NCBI GenBank assembly: GCA_027257055.1
Contig: JAPVLO010000073.1
Location: 2,976,001 to 3,040,000, forward strand
DNA from: Cephalopachus bancanus
Taxonomy: Eukaryota > Chordata > Mammalia > Primates > Tarsiidae
Direction: 5' to 3'
Length of the DNA: 64,000 bases
This document shows positions 35,911 through 47,570 of this stretch, piece by piece (within the stretch, counting starts at the first letter, position 1; every line of letters starts with the position of its first letter). Below the pieces are notes generated by a model. It worked only from the letters and a program-made list of their open reading frames with translations. It ran no database searches and had not been told where the DNA came from. Position numbers and translations under genes: made by a program.

Positions 35911-37450
35911 ATTCAATCATTTATGCAGCAAACACACTGAGTGACAACTATGTGCCATGCTGCTCTGAGTGCATAGGATATGTCATGAACAAACAGGCAG
36001 GGATATAGGTCTTTGTGAAGACTATTTTCCTACTTTCCAGTGGATGTTAGAAATTGAACAGAAACCTAATGAGTAATGGGATCTACCTGGAAAAAAAGCG
36101 GAGTAGGGTAAGGAGGTAAAAAGTGTGAATGGGGCTAGATGGGGGAGAAGGGAGAAAGGTGAAATTTGGACTTTAGTAAGGAGTTGGTGTTTCACAACTG
36201 GCTGTTTTTTGAGTATGACGCGCGCGCGCGCGCGTGGTGTGTGTGTGTGTGTGTGTGTATGTGAGGGGTTGGGGGATGGATGATTAGCAATGGTAGAAGA
36301 AGGGAGCAGGTAGGTCTTTGCAGTAATCCAGGTGAGAGATGAGGTTAACTTTGACCCACGTAATAGCCATGGAAGTTGGGTGAAGCAGATAGATCCTGGA
36401 TATGTTTGAAGGGCAAGCTCATAGGAGTTACTGTTAGATAGGCTGAAGGATATGAGAGAAAGAGAGGAACCTGCTGGTGGGATAAAAATGTCATTAACAT
36501 AGTTAGGGCAGGCTGCAAGTGGTGTGTGGTTGGAAGTGAAGATTTCAGTTGTCTGTTACAAATGGAAATGGAGATGCAGAGTAGTCGGTTGGATATATGA
36601 ATATGGAATTCAGGAGAGAGGTCAAACATGGAGATATAACCATGAAAGTCAACAGCAAATTGATAACATAAAGTCATGACAGTAAATGAGATAGCCGAGA
36701 TAATGAACCTAGAAAAATAAGCGAACAGGCTGAGCTTTAGGACACTTTAATAATAATAAGTGAGAGAACAGGGGAGGAAACAGCAAAGGAGACTGAAAAG
36801 AAGCATCCAGTGAGATAAGGGGAAATCTGAGTATTGTGTCCTGAAAATCTATGAACAAAGGGCATTCAAGAAGAAGATAATTATCAAACATATGCTGTTG
36901 ATTGGGAATGTAAATTGGGACTGAGAAGTGACCAGTTGATTAGTGAGATAGAAGTCATTTGCAATTGACCAGGAGCAGATATGGTGTTCTGGTAAGAACA
37001 CAAAGTCTAACTGGAAGAGATTTAAGAGAACGTGGGAAAAAAAGAAATCAAAGACAGTGAATGCTGACAACTCTTGAATTCTTCACAAAGGAAACAAAGA
37101 AATGGAGTGATATCTGGTGAAAGAAGTAGGGCCAAGAGAAGTTTTTTGTTTTTGTTTTCTTTAGGTTGGAAAAAGAACACCTGTTTGTATTCTGATGAGA
37201 ATGATCTGGCAGAGAGTTCATGTTTGGCATTGCAGGTTATAGGTGAGAGTAGGGCATTGATGGGTGATATTCTTGCACAGGTGAAAAGGATAGGGAATTC
37301 CAGTGGAAATGTAGCGAACTGTTCTCTGTATGAGATGATGTGTGATTCATCTATGATAACAAATGGGAAGCCAGAGTATTTTGTGCACAAATACTGGTGG
37401 TGTGTAGATACGAGAGAGGTTGGAGGATGACAGTGATGGTAAAAAGGGAT
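35911..37450 (-). mobile_element. L2 LINE, long decayed copy
   Basis: Antisense L2 over about 1.5 kb. It starts with the L2 3' end (acaactatgtgccatgctg), then the ORF2 C-terminal half in order: gcagtaatccaggtgagaga, cggttggatatatgaatatg, aacagcaaaggagactgaaa, and near the RT core gtttgtattctgatgagaa. The minus frames 36345-36677 and 37022-37462 are remnants of ORF2 and are full of frameshifts. A CG/TG repeat interrupts it at 36219. Confidence 0.82.
36219..36263. repeat. (CG)8-(TG)n compound repeat
   Basis: Eight CG units (36219-36234) pass directly into TG units to about 36263, with one GG break. It lies inside the L2. Confidence 0.96.
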
Positions 37451-37481
37451 TGACAGAGACAATTAAGAAAAAGAGAGAGAA

Positions 37482-37715
37482 TTTACCTAGCATTTACTAC
37501 ATACCTAGCACTATTTAAACAATCTGCTTCTGCTCTGATCATTCAATTATCATGATAGCCCTGCTCTAGGTATTATTATTTTCTCTATTTTGCAAATGAG
37601 GAAACTGAGGCAAAGAAATGTTAAGTATTTTAATCAGTGAGCTAGGTAGGAAGGTGCAGAGTTGGGAGTTGAACCAAAGCAGTCTGACTCTTAAGTTCCT
37701 GCTCCTAAGCACTTT
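37482..37715 (-). mobile_element. MIR SINE
   Basis: Antisense MIR with aaatgaggaaactgaggcaa in its core, preceded by tagcatttactacatacctag and followed by gttgaaccaaagcagtctga. Confidence 0.82.
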
Positions 37716-38204
37716 GGACTTGATGACATTTAAATGTGAGGAGCGAGAATGAACCTCTAGAAACAAAGATATTTTTGATGAATCATGAAAAGATGTTTTG
37801 CCTTTTTCTTTGCCATTGCTATATTAGCAGAAATGATCCCTGAGGGGAATCTATAAACATCAGCCAGGTTAATAGCAAAACACAGAACTTAAATTATACT
37901 CAGGTAGCTACAAGATCTCCCTTATTCTTGTAATAGGAAAGCAGGTAATTTGTGGTAAAAGTATTTTGCGGCCAGTAGTATACTATCACTAAAGGTTTTA
38001 ATATATAGCTAGTTTTGAAATTAAAACTATATGTTATTCCAAATAACATATGTTTATATAGAAAATATAGATGCAATCGATAAACATAAATTTGAAAAAA
38101 ATCATAACTACCCCAGTGGGCCACCATTAATAGATAATGAGTGTTAACATACAAATGCTGATTTCTTTAGGTGCCAATATATCCATGGGGTGTTTCCAAC
38201 GTTT
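37716..38204. other. Unassigned stretch with a small hairpin
   Basis: atatgttatt (38029-38038) pairs exactly with aataacatat (38042-38051) around CCA. No gene recognised. Confidence 0.5.
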
Positions 38205-38216
38205 GAAACCAAAATA

Positions 38217-38503
38217 AGCCAGGCTCAGTGGCTCAGCCTGTAATCCCGCGCCTTTGGGAGACTGAGGTGAGTAGGATTGCCTGAGCCCGCGGGTTCGAGA
38301 CCCGCCTGGGCAGGCGAAACCTCATCTCTACAATAAATCAAAAATTAGCCAGGTGTGGTAGCGCGCGCCTGTAATTCTGGCTACTTGGAAGGCTGAGGCG
38401 GAAGGATCGCTGGAGCCCAGCACGTCGAGGCTGCGGTGGCCGGGAGCGGCCACTGCACTCCAGTCTGGGCGACAGAGTGAGACTCCAACTCAAAAAAAAA
38501 AAA
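38217..38503 (+). mobile_element. Derived Alu subfamily, copy 5
   Basis: Begins agccaggctcagtggctcag and has the hairpin at 38436-38453. The perfect 12-bp target duplication gaaaccaaaata (38205-38216 and 38504-38515) indicates a comparatively recent insertion. Confidence 0.96.
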
Positions 38504-38515
38504 GAAACCAAAATA

Positions 38516-41500
38516 TATGTCCATACAGTAATACAGCTTCAAAGTTTACCTTCTGAGTCTCACGAATACATTTTACACAGGTATATTAAATGTGTTAAAA
38601 ACATTGTATCACACAAATATATTAAACTTGAATTCAATCTAAAGTAGTTCTGGGCTAAAATCCCAAATGTTTTATTTCTTCACAATATTTCTGATATGAA
38701 TGTTGTTTATTTCTAATGTTAATTGAAACCAATTGATTTTACACTAAGTTCTTTGTGACTTTCAGTCACCTTAAGAGATTTAGATGTATAACATAACCAG
38801 AAAACGTAAGGTGACTCAAAAACATGCAATTGATAATGACATAACATTTTTTATTTAATAGTTTTGAAATTCTTAAAGCAAGATATAAGGTGCGGATATA
38901 TTTAAAAATAATCACCACTCTGGCACAAATGTCAATTTAATTGTACAATTTCTAAAACACAAAGGAAATAGAAATATGAATGCAACCCCCACATGAAACT
39001 TTAGTAGCTTACATGAATGCCTTGCTGTGTACATTAAAAAAATAAATAAACAAAATAAGCAAATGGTAAAACTGGTAAGAATGAATGTAGAGCTTCACAG
39101 AATGAATTACAGGTTGGAAACAAAGTTTTGGATTTTTCAAGTTTAAGTCCAGCAAATGACTAATACATGAAATGAGATCTCTTTAGTAGTTTCATTTGGA
39201 AAGGCAGTGAGTAACCCATGTTCATGTCCCTTAAAAATACAAACCAAATTAGAATAGAAATAACAATAATAAGAAGAAATCTCATAAGCTGAATTGTATA
39301 TTTTCCATGTGGATGGGAAGATTAAAATATTCTTGAAATATTTTCTTGGAGTCACTCTGAGTGCAAAATCATTAGTGATATAATAGGATTATGTGTAATA
39401 TGGGAAGTTTAATGGCACTAAGCAAAAACTCAAACTCTATTTATACTCTAAACAAAAGTGCAATTCTTAAAAACTGAAAAATGGTGTAGGTCACTTCATT
39501 GAATAAATGTTAAAGGCGAAGCATGATATGTTGCAATAAATGTGGGCTCTTGGTCCATTTTGATAACAACCATATACTGCTTGTGCATGTTCTGGGAAGA
39601 AATATTAATTATGGGGCAAAAACAGGATCAACAAGAACTTTTTCTGTGGGACTACTGTGGTCAAATTTTGTTAGAGCACTGTTTCTCAAATTAGCAGCGT
39701 ATTTCAGATAAAGAAAGGAAGTCGCTTTAAGCTGAAACTGCTGTGTCATTTCTTCTTCCTTAACTGAAATTCCAACCAGGGTTCAGGAAATGCCCTAATG
39801 AGCCACTTCTCTTTTCTCTTTCCTCAACTAAGTGGATTCCAACCAGCCCAAACCATTCATTACTCATAACTAGATAATTGACTTTGGTAGTCTCTTTTGG
39901 CATGGTGATTATGTTATGGGAAGAGGGATTAAAATCTGGCGCTGTTTGTAAAGGTGTAACACATAAAATCCAGTGATTGCTGGTAGGTAACTTAACTGTC
40001 TAGTTAATTTTCTGTACTTTAACCAAACTAGGAAGACAAGTCTAATCAATATTTGTTTTACTTTGATATGTGTGACTTGCTTATAATTATGATTTCGTTT
40101 TGTATGATAACTGGGGATCAGGATAGTAGAATAGTCAAGCTGTGATTTTCTATAATTTGGGTAAAATATATCAGAACCTCTATCTATTACTGTCTTGTTA
40201 TACTTAAGGTATAGAAATCACTGTTTTCATTCATGATAACCAAAGCAATTTCTTCTTCCAGTTTAATATGCTCAGATATTTACTAAATTGGAACATGCTG
40301 TGACATTTTATTGCCTCTTATAGTTTATTTTATGAGTAAACGTTAATTTCTGTTTACATTCTAGCAATATCTATTTTATTGGCTTTTAAAGGTAAGACAA
40401 TATATGTTCTGTTCATAGCAGAAATAACACCTGACAGTATATTGCCATATGTTCTTTTTCCAGGGTTAAAAGATTATTCTTGTCTTTTATGCATATGTGA
40501 CTCTAAACAGTTTATGTAGGAGATGCCAAGTATCTCAAAACAATGACTTTTTAAAAGTCATAATTTTAATTATAATAATTAGAAGAGCTGTCTTAGGAAC
40601 TTGAAAATTATACATTATCTGTACACACATGCATATATATACACAAATACACATATGCACATGTGCTATACATCTATTGTTTATATAAATTATAATGGAC
40701 ACGATTTCATATTTATTTGTATGAGGTCATAACTCCATACTTTCAGTGTTATCTCAGAATGTTTAATTAGGAATAGGCATTTGAGAAGAATAATAAACCT
40801 GAGGTAATTTTTAATTCATTTTGAGTAGCTTAATAGTAACTTATTTACTAGAAACTTGAACTAACATTAAAAGACTTTAAAATAACCTTCATGATACTTT
40901 CTTGTTGAGACTATGTCAACAAAGCAAAGTGAAATAGTGTAAAGTTCATTATTAAGACTATTCAGACATTTCTGCCTCCCTTTTATTTTAGATGCTTCTG
41001 AGTGTAGCTATGCATTTTCAAATAGTTTTTTAATTTGTTAAATTTTTTACTTTCTGTGTGAAAACTATCTTTAACTTTATAGTCTCCAATTTAAGGTTAA
41101 AAATTTTTTGGCTATAAAACAAATGAAATACATGCAATTTTCATGTCTTTTTTGGATTTTGATTGTTATTATTATTTTCTTAATTTTCAGTTTCATTCCA
41201 AAGCAGTAGACTAGTTCAATGTAGTACATTTTGTTGAACTGAAACTTGGCACTGATGTCAAAAATGAAACAAGCTGAAAAACATTTCTTAAAAGTCAGCT
41301 TAATTTTAATGACTGTGGCACAAGGTTGGGTAAGAGCTAGATAGCCCAAATAATTACAGGACATTTTAATATGATGCAAAATTTTAACATTAGTGAACAT
41401 TTCAAAAATAGTGGTAATTAACTCAGTAGAAGTGGAAAATAACTTTGAAAACAGTGGTTGGAAGAGTCAGAAAGGAGAAATAAGGAAAGGAGAAACTGAA

Positions 41501-42420
41501 AGACAAAATATTCTTACACAATGGTTTTAGATATTAATGAAATATGATTAAAATAGAATTATTGATATATAATAGCATCCATGTGAAAATACAATCATCT
41601 TAATCTTTTATACATTATTATACATTAAAACTATCTGAAATCAATTACACATTCCAGATTCTTCATGGAGATGAAGTTTTATGGTAAAAATTACTGGATT
41701 AAGATGTGGAGTGATAGCAGATCCAGATGTGATGTTTACAAACAGCAGATTACTATTTTGAACTATTTGGCAGCAAAACAAAACAAATGCATAGTGCAAA
41801 ATATAGTCTCTGCTTAAGTTTTGCTGGGGATGTTTACTGAGAAGTGTCTTTGAAACATAGAGCAGTGGGAATGACAAGCATCTGCAGAAACATAACCAAT
41901 GAAAAGAGAGGGAAACAGTAGTCTTGTAGGAGAGAGAAAATAAGTAGTTAGAAAAGAATGTACAAAAATATTCCTTATTTTTTGGCATTGTGAATCATCA
42001 GCCAGTGAAGGAATCTGTAGAGTTGGGTTGTGGGTGTTTGGAGATATATCAAAGTTTGGCAGACATTACTTTGCCTGTGAGAGCTTAGTTGGTGGATGAT
42101 TTTGTGATTCTATTAAATGTATTTATTGGAAAGTCTTGGCCATTTGCTTACCAACAACAACAAAAAAGAAGAATGTTCAAAAAATATATTATATGTAGTT
42201 TATGTTCACTGTTAGGAAAATGGGTTGAATCTGTACAATTGAACAAGTGAAATAGGACGATAGGTGTGGAATCTCCTCAGGGGACCAGATATTCCTAATT
42301 CATTAATAGATTTCTAAACTATAGTAAAAAAAGGAATGAACTGAACAAGGAGAGAAGGCTTGTTCCCAGTTTTTTAATTGCTCCTGGGAAATGGGGAAGT
42401 TGAGCCTAATGATCCCATTA
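38516..42420. other. Unassigned AT-rich DNA, longest repeat-free stretch
   Basis: About 3.9 kb in which I recognise no transposon and no gene. The minus frames 41077-41400 and 41641-41988 have no family motif. A loose TA/CA-rich patch lies at 40620-40670. Confidence 0.5.
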
Positions 42421-42437
42421 GGTTGCTGTTTCTCTTT

Positions 42438-42758
42438 CTTTTTTTATTTTAAAGAGGTAGGGTACAATTTAGGATTAGGTACATACATAGTCATCATACA
42501 GGTGAAGTTTGGTCTCCCTCACTTCACCTGGTTTGGGATCAGGTGCCCCTATTGATGTTATGTACTCCCCACTCCCACCGCTGGCGGTATTCTGCTACAG
42601 TCAATCCCTTTTTTGTAGTGTTATAATAAATGTTCAGGATCCAGTGTGGTATATATACATGATGGAATATTATGCAGCCATAAAGAAGGACAAAATTATT
42701 GACAGCAACTTGGAAAGATTTAAAGTCTATCATACTCAATGATCTACACAGAAACAAA
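42438..42758 (-). mobile_element. Lineage L1 with twin-priming inversion
   Basis: 42438-42639 is the antisense 3' tail and UTR. 42640-42758 is sense ORF2 C terminus (MWYIYMMEYYAAIKKDK-type text). The two segments are neighbours in L1, joined head-on with about 40 bp lost. A perfect 17-bp duplication, ggttgctgtttctcttt, flanks the whole (42421-42437 and 42759-42775), proving one insertion event. Confidence 0.95.
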
Positions 42759-42775
42759 GGTTGCTGTTTCTCTTT

Positions 42776-43729
42776 TCAGGTGAGAATTCTAAAATAGGTC
42801 TAAAACAGCCAATGGAAGTGAATGAGTCTAGGAAATAGAGGTGGAGTTTTCATAAGGATTCTTATGTCCCCTTATGTTTATTCTTAAAGTTACATGGAAG
42901 ATTGTTTCCAAATCATCTCTCTTTCTTGAAACATTATTCCCCAGTTTACCTACTAGAACAGATTGTGGCTCATTTTTGTGTTTCTTCCAATACCAGAGAC
43001 TCCTACATCTCCATTTACTGATTTCTTTATTTCTTCCTTACATAAACATGTTTCTGATGCTCAGCTTCCTTAAATGTATTCCCACCAAAACAAGATTGCA
43101 AACCAAGTTCAATCAGGTATTTGGCCGTATCTTTTCCCTCCTTTGTAATACTCAATCTAGCATCTTCTCCTACTCTTCCAAAATCTTGACCATTACCTAC
43201 TATAATGACAGTCTGTCTACAGAATGTAATAATCTCCAGAGAACTCCTCAACAGCTAAAATGCTTGACTAAGAGGCATCTGATCCTTCAAGCAAACTTTC
43301 AGATGTTTCTCTACATTTAGTTAATTAATTTTCCTTTTCTATAGCTTATGATTGTCCTTCATATTTGCAAGACAATTTTTTCATGATGGGTAATTTGCTC
43401 TTTTCATCAGAATTTTAACTATCATTAAAGATTTTTTTCCATAAGCACATTCAGACTTCATTACTTTCTCTATATCTTCAAATTTTAAAACACCTGTTTT
43501 TATTGCAAACACTTATTTTTTTAATAAGCCTTTTGAATACTTCTTATAGTGTTTGGAAGACACTGAGCATATCCACTCTTAGAGTAGGAATAAGCTATTG
43601 GGTGAGTCTGCCAGTGACATGACTGACAACACCATCTTCTGGAGAAAGCAGATAATATGAGATTATGCCTTGGTCAGTAACTTAGTTAATATGTATACAA
43701 ATATGGTTAAGATGAAGGTGTGTAGAGGA
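42776..43729. other. Unassigned stretch; 148-codon open frame of unknown nature
   Basis: The plus frame 42874-43320 is open for 148 codons, but its composition (Leu, Ser, Phe, Thr rich) and lack of any motif suggest pyrimidine-rich non-coding DNA. An old LINE or MaLR interior is possible. Confidence 0.4.
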
Positions 43730-44260
43730 ATGTAGAGATATGGTACCTGCCAATGAGCAGTTGTTATTTCAACAATTAACTACACAGACAAGTGTTATAA
43801 TAAAAGTACATGTAAATTCTCTGCAGGTCTGGGAAGGGTTCAAAAAGATGGTGGTGGGAGAATATCTTAAAAAATAATTTGCTGTTCTCTAAGCAGGCAA
43901 AGACGTTGTGCCCAAATTTCCAGTGATTTGAAAGACTAGCATGTGCAGAGTTGTGAAAAGCATGGGACATTCAAAGGCCTTTGATTAGGTTGGGATCATT
44001 GTGCAGAATAACATGAGGTACAGATGGGAAGTTAAAAGGAGGGCGGATCATGGAAAGTTATGCTTTTAAGAGTTGCAGGATTTTACCAAGAAGAGTAGCT
44101 TGACCAGATTATGTTTTGTTGAATCTTTCTGGCTCTGGCAGTGTGCTCCTGGGTCGGCTATAAGAAGCAAAGATGAGTATGTGTAGTGACTCTGGGTAAC
44201 ACCTAGCAGAGTAGTTGTATCTTTGCCAAGAACAGAGATGCTGAAAATATTATGGAATCC
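43730..44260 (-). mobile_element. L2-like LINE fragment
   Basis: Antisense phrases agcatgtgcagagttgtgaa, ggcggatcatggaaagttat and aatctttctggctctggcag follow the L2 3' half in order. Confidence 0.5.
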
Positions 44261-44409
44261 ATTTCATGAGAAAATCAAAGGTGGGGTCCTACAACATTTT
44301 CACTGCAGAACTAGTTACTTAAACTGAACGTAGATTAGGAAACCAGTGGATTGAGCAAATATTTGCAAGTGATTCAGTGATTTCTTTGTGGTTGCTTGGT
44401 TTAGTGCTG

Positions 44410-44520
44410 ATAAAACACACTGTGAAATAGGAAGTCAGAAGTTTAGCATTTTAAGCTTGCTATTAACTTGCCATGTGATTTTGAATAAGTCTATGTGTCT
44501 GCGTTTCCTGAAGATTTTGA
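44410..44520 (+). mobile_element. MIR fragment
   Basis: aacttgccatgtgattttga and the following gtgtctgcgtttcctgaag resemble the MIR core. Short and decayed. Confidence 0.42.
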
Positions 44521-45394
44521 GCTGAATTCATATCTAGTGTGGAGAGTAAAGGACTGGGACTGGGCCTGGGGGTGAATGTGGAAGGATCTGGTGGTACTTA
44601 AAGTCTATGTCTCATGTACTGAAGAGCAGCTCTGAATTTACTTCTGGGAAATCAAATTTGGATTGGATAAAGGAGCTCCAAGATTGGAAATCTAGCTTAC
44701 AGTGTAAAGGGAGAGCTACTCTCCTTCTCATCTTGAGGCCCTTGGACCCACATTTCTGACAAATTTTTTGAAGCATGGAGCATAATAATGGGCTATGGTC
44801 TCATATATCTGGCCTTGTTTTCTTAATATTCGCTTTTGTAAAAGACTCAGGGAAGTCTGCCTTAGGACAAAGCTTTCAAAGCAAAATGAAGAGAATAAAG
44901 CAAACTTTTGCGTAATTTGTAATTTGAAAACTATTAATTTGTCATTTTTTTCATAGGACAGTTCTCAAAATGTATTTCACAGTTTCTCAAAATGTATTGC
45001 TAATTCATTTGAATTTCCATTTGTTTCCACATGAAACACATGAAATATGTTGAGCTGTCTCTAAACTCACTTGGATTCAGGCTCACTGACCAAAACCAGT
45101 GAGATGCATGACAAAGCTGTTGAACAGTTGCTTAAGGTGTATTTGACTAAAGATGGAACAAGAAACAATAGAAAAATAGCAAGTACAGATATTTCTGAAT
45201 ATATTAGGAGGAAGAAATGATTTATAAAATAAATGGATAAGTTAGGCAGAGTAAGTTTTTGTTGGGGGATAATAGGGAGACCCTGAACACTAACTACTTC
45301 TGCTCAAGTAGCAGTCATTTTAGAAGAGTTGTAGTGAATATCAACATCAGCCATATTTCATGAAATTTTCTCTTCTCTTCACTGAAGCAGCTGA

Positions 45395-45620
45395 TAATAG
45401 GGAACACCAGGCTCTCATTATGTACAAAAGGCTTTATGTGTATCACCTCATTTGAGTTTGACAATACTATTGGGACAAGGGGTGCTACCTCCATTGTTCA
45501 GAAATTTTAAAAAGTGAGGTTTGTGAAGGATAGGCAACTTTCCCCAAGGTGACCAGCAAGTAAGTGATGGGGCAGACACTTGGATTCAGGTCTGTATGTT
45601 GCTTAGACCTAGGTAAATTA
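45395..45620 (-). mobile_element. MIR SINE
   Basis: Antisense MIR: tttatgtgtatcacctcattt, then aggcaactttccccaaggtg and agtaagtgatggggcagaca in the expected order. Confidence 0.75.
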
Positions 45621-46189
45621 TGCGATCTTTTCTGGGACACTTTTCAATTATCTTTGTTGTTCCCTTTCATTCATTTTGAACAAGATCTTATCTTTATAGC
45701 AAAGAAGGGGAAATAGTTCAAGGGGGAAGGGTTGAGAGAAATCAGAAACCACGGTTATGCTAAAAATGGTTCCTAGGCTTACACATGGATAACAAGGCCT
45801 TTGACTGAATTAGATTTGCAAAAATAGCAGATGCAGAAGTGGCAAGGGACCTGAAAAGATGGCTCTATTTCACAAAAGAAAGGGGCAAAGTGAAGAGACT
45901 CATTAATGTTGAAGCAGTAGATGGATAACCAGTGACAAATATCAAGTAGATTTGCTTCAGTTTGGTCAGAGAAAGGTCATTGATTATTTTTGGTTAAACT
46001 GGTTCACTGAGGCCAGGTCTCCACTAAAAAAGGGACTTAATTGCTTCCATTTTCCACTAATTGCCTCAACATTTCCCTTTACTTTGTCATTGGAGATTTG
46101 GTCAGAGAGGCAAAAAGTCAAAAGTCAGAGTTTGATGGAATCTACATAAAAAGGGAATCTGAAGAGACCAAATTATGGCATTTGGTGTA

Positions 46190-46400
46190 ATAATGATAAT
46201 GATATTTAGCATTTTTCCCTGGGAGTGCTGTGGATTTTTAGAGCCCTTTTCAATCTTTAATCAGACCATAGGGCACATTTAAAAGAGTTCACTGTTTTTA
46301 TTTCCATCTGGAGGATAAGGCATCACAGAGAGATGAACTGACCTAGGGCAAGTCTCCTGAGATGTTCAGTCTGTATGTTAGATTACACCTTCTGATGGTG
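46190..46400 (-). mobile_element. MIR-like fragment
   Basis: Weak antisense MIR resemblance (tttatttccatctggaggat, gatgaactgacctagggcaa). Confidence 0.4.
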
Positions 46401-46939
46401 AGTTTTAGCTGGAAGCCTAGGCTCTTTGCAGAGGTTCTAGTCATTCATGCTCCTTCAGAGTCTTTAGGTTTTTTGCACATTATATCTGTGATTACTACCT
46501 TAATCAATGACTGAAAAATCACCCTCCCCTCAAAAAACTGCGAACTTGTTTCCACGGAAATTTCTCAGTTTTCAGGATATTCGTTGATGTTGGAACCATT
46601 TTCAAGTTACAAGATATTCTACCGTCATTTGCTGAATTAACCAGTTATTGAAATCTTGTCTAGCTCTAAGACATTTGGAATATGTGAGTTTTATATTTCA
46701 GACATTTTGTTTTATTGTTTTGAAATTCAAAGTGACAATGTAGCTAGTAGAATAAGATAGGCTTCTGGATATGCTAGGTCAGTGTTGAATTATTTTAGGT
46801 CTTAATGACTTGCTTATAAACGTCCCAATAGACAAATGTTGCTTTACAATATCAAGCACTCTTTCTTTTGCTAGAAGAACAGAAATGTGTTATTTTTAAT
46901 TAGATATTTATTATAGTATGGACTCAATACATTTTAAAG

Positions 46940-47125
46940 CAAGGTGGTTAGATTTTAAAAATAGCTCTGCTATAATCAGCTGTTTGATCCTAGACAGATC
47001 ACATGATTTGATTAAAACTCAGTTTCATCATCTATAAACATGATTTATCTCATAGAGTTTTCATGGTTATTAAATGAGAAAGCAAAGATTAAAGTCCCTA
47101 GTTCAATGCCTGTATCAAATGGAGA
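46940..47125 (+). mobile_element. MIR SINE
   Basis: aactcagtttcatcatctat, atagagttttcatggttatt and gttcaatgcctgtatcaaat follow the MIR core-to-tail order. Confidence 0.65.
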
Positions 47126-47394
47126 CCTAGCAACTTTAGCCTTTATCTTTTGAGTGCTGTTTTTAAATAAATTATGAAGATACCAAAAGGCAAAACTGTT
47201 AATGAAAGCAAGACTTAAAACAAATATAAGATGCTAGTACAAAGTAAGTCTAATCCTTTATAAAATTCTTCATTTGAATAAGATGCTCTCACAGTTATGG
47301 TGAACTTGGACTGGACCATTTTCTCTGGTCCGATGTCTCTCCACAGCAAGTCTACCTTATCCTACCCACTAAATGTGCTTTACTCAATTTAGTC

Positions 47395-47570
47395 ATTTAA
47401 TAATGAGAATAACCCTGGGAATTAAGCTGTATAATTTCATCCATTGAACAAATAAGGCTGCTTGCATACTGCGAAGGAAATATGTGCTCAAAGGCACAAA
47501 GCTTGTCAGTGGGGAACCCAATTTTGAAGCTAGGTGGCTAATTCTAAAACTTGCACTCTTAACTGCTTCT
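47395..47570 (-). mobile_element. MIR fragment
   Basis: Antisense phrases caaaggcacaaagcttgtca and gcactcttaactgcttct match the MIR 5' half. Confidence 0.5.

Noticed and set aside
36219..36263. CG repeat as a CpG island or promoter
   Set aside because: Only 16 bp of CG inside an old L2, with no wider GC enrichment.
42874..43320. 148-codon open frame as a novel small gene
   Set aside because: No motif, no plausible neighbours, and a pyrimidine-rich composition. Without conservation data it cannot be called a gene; it is kept only as a note in the interval.
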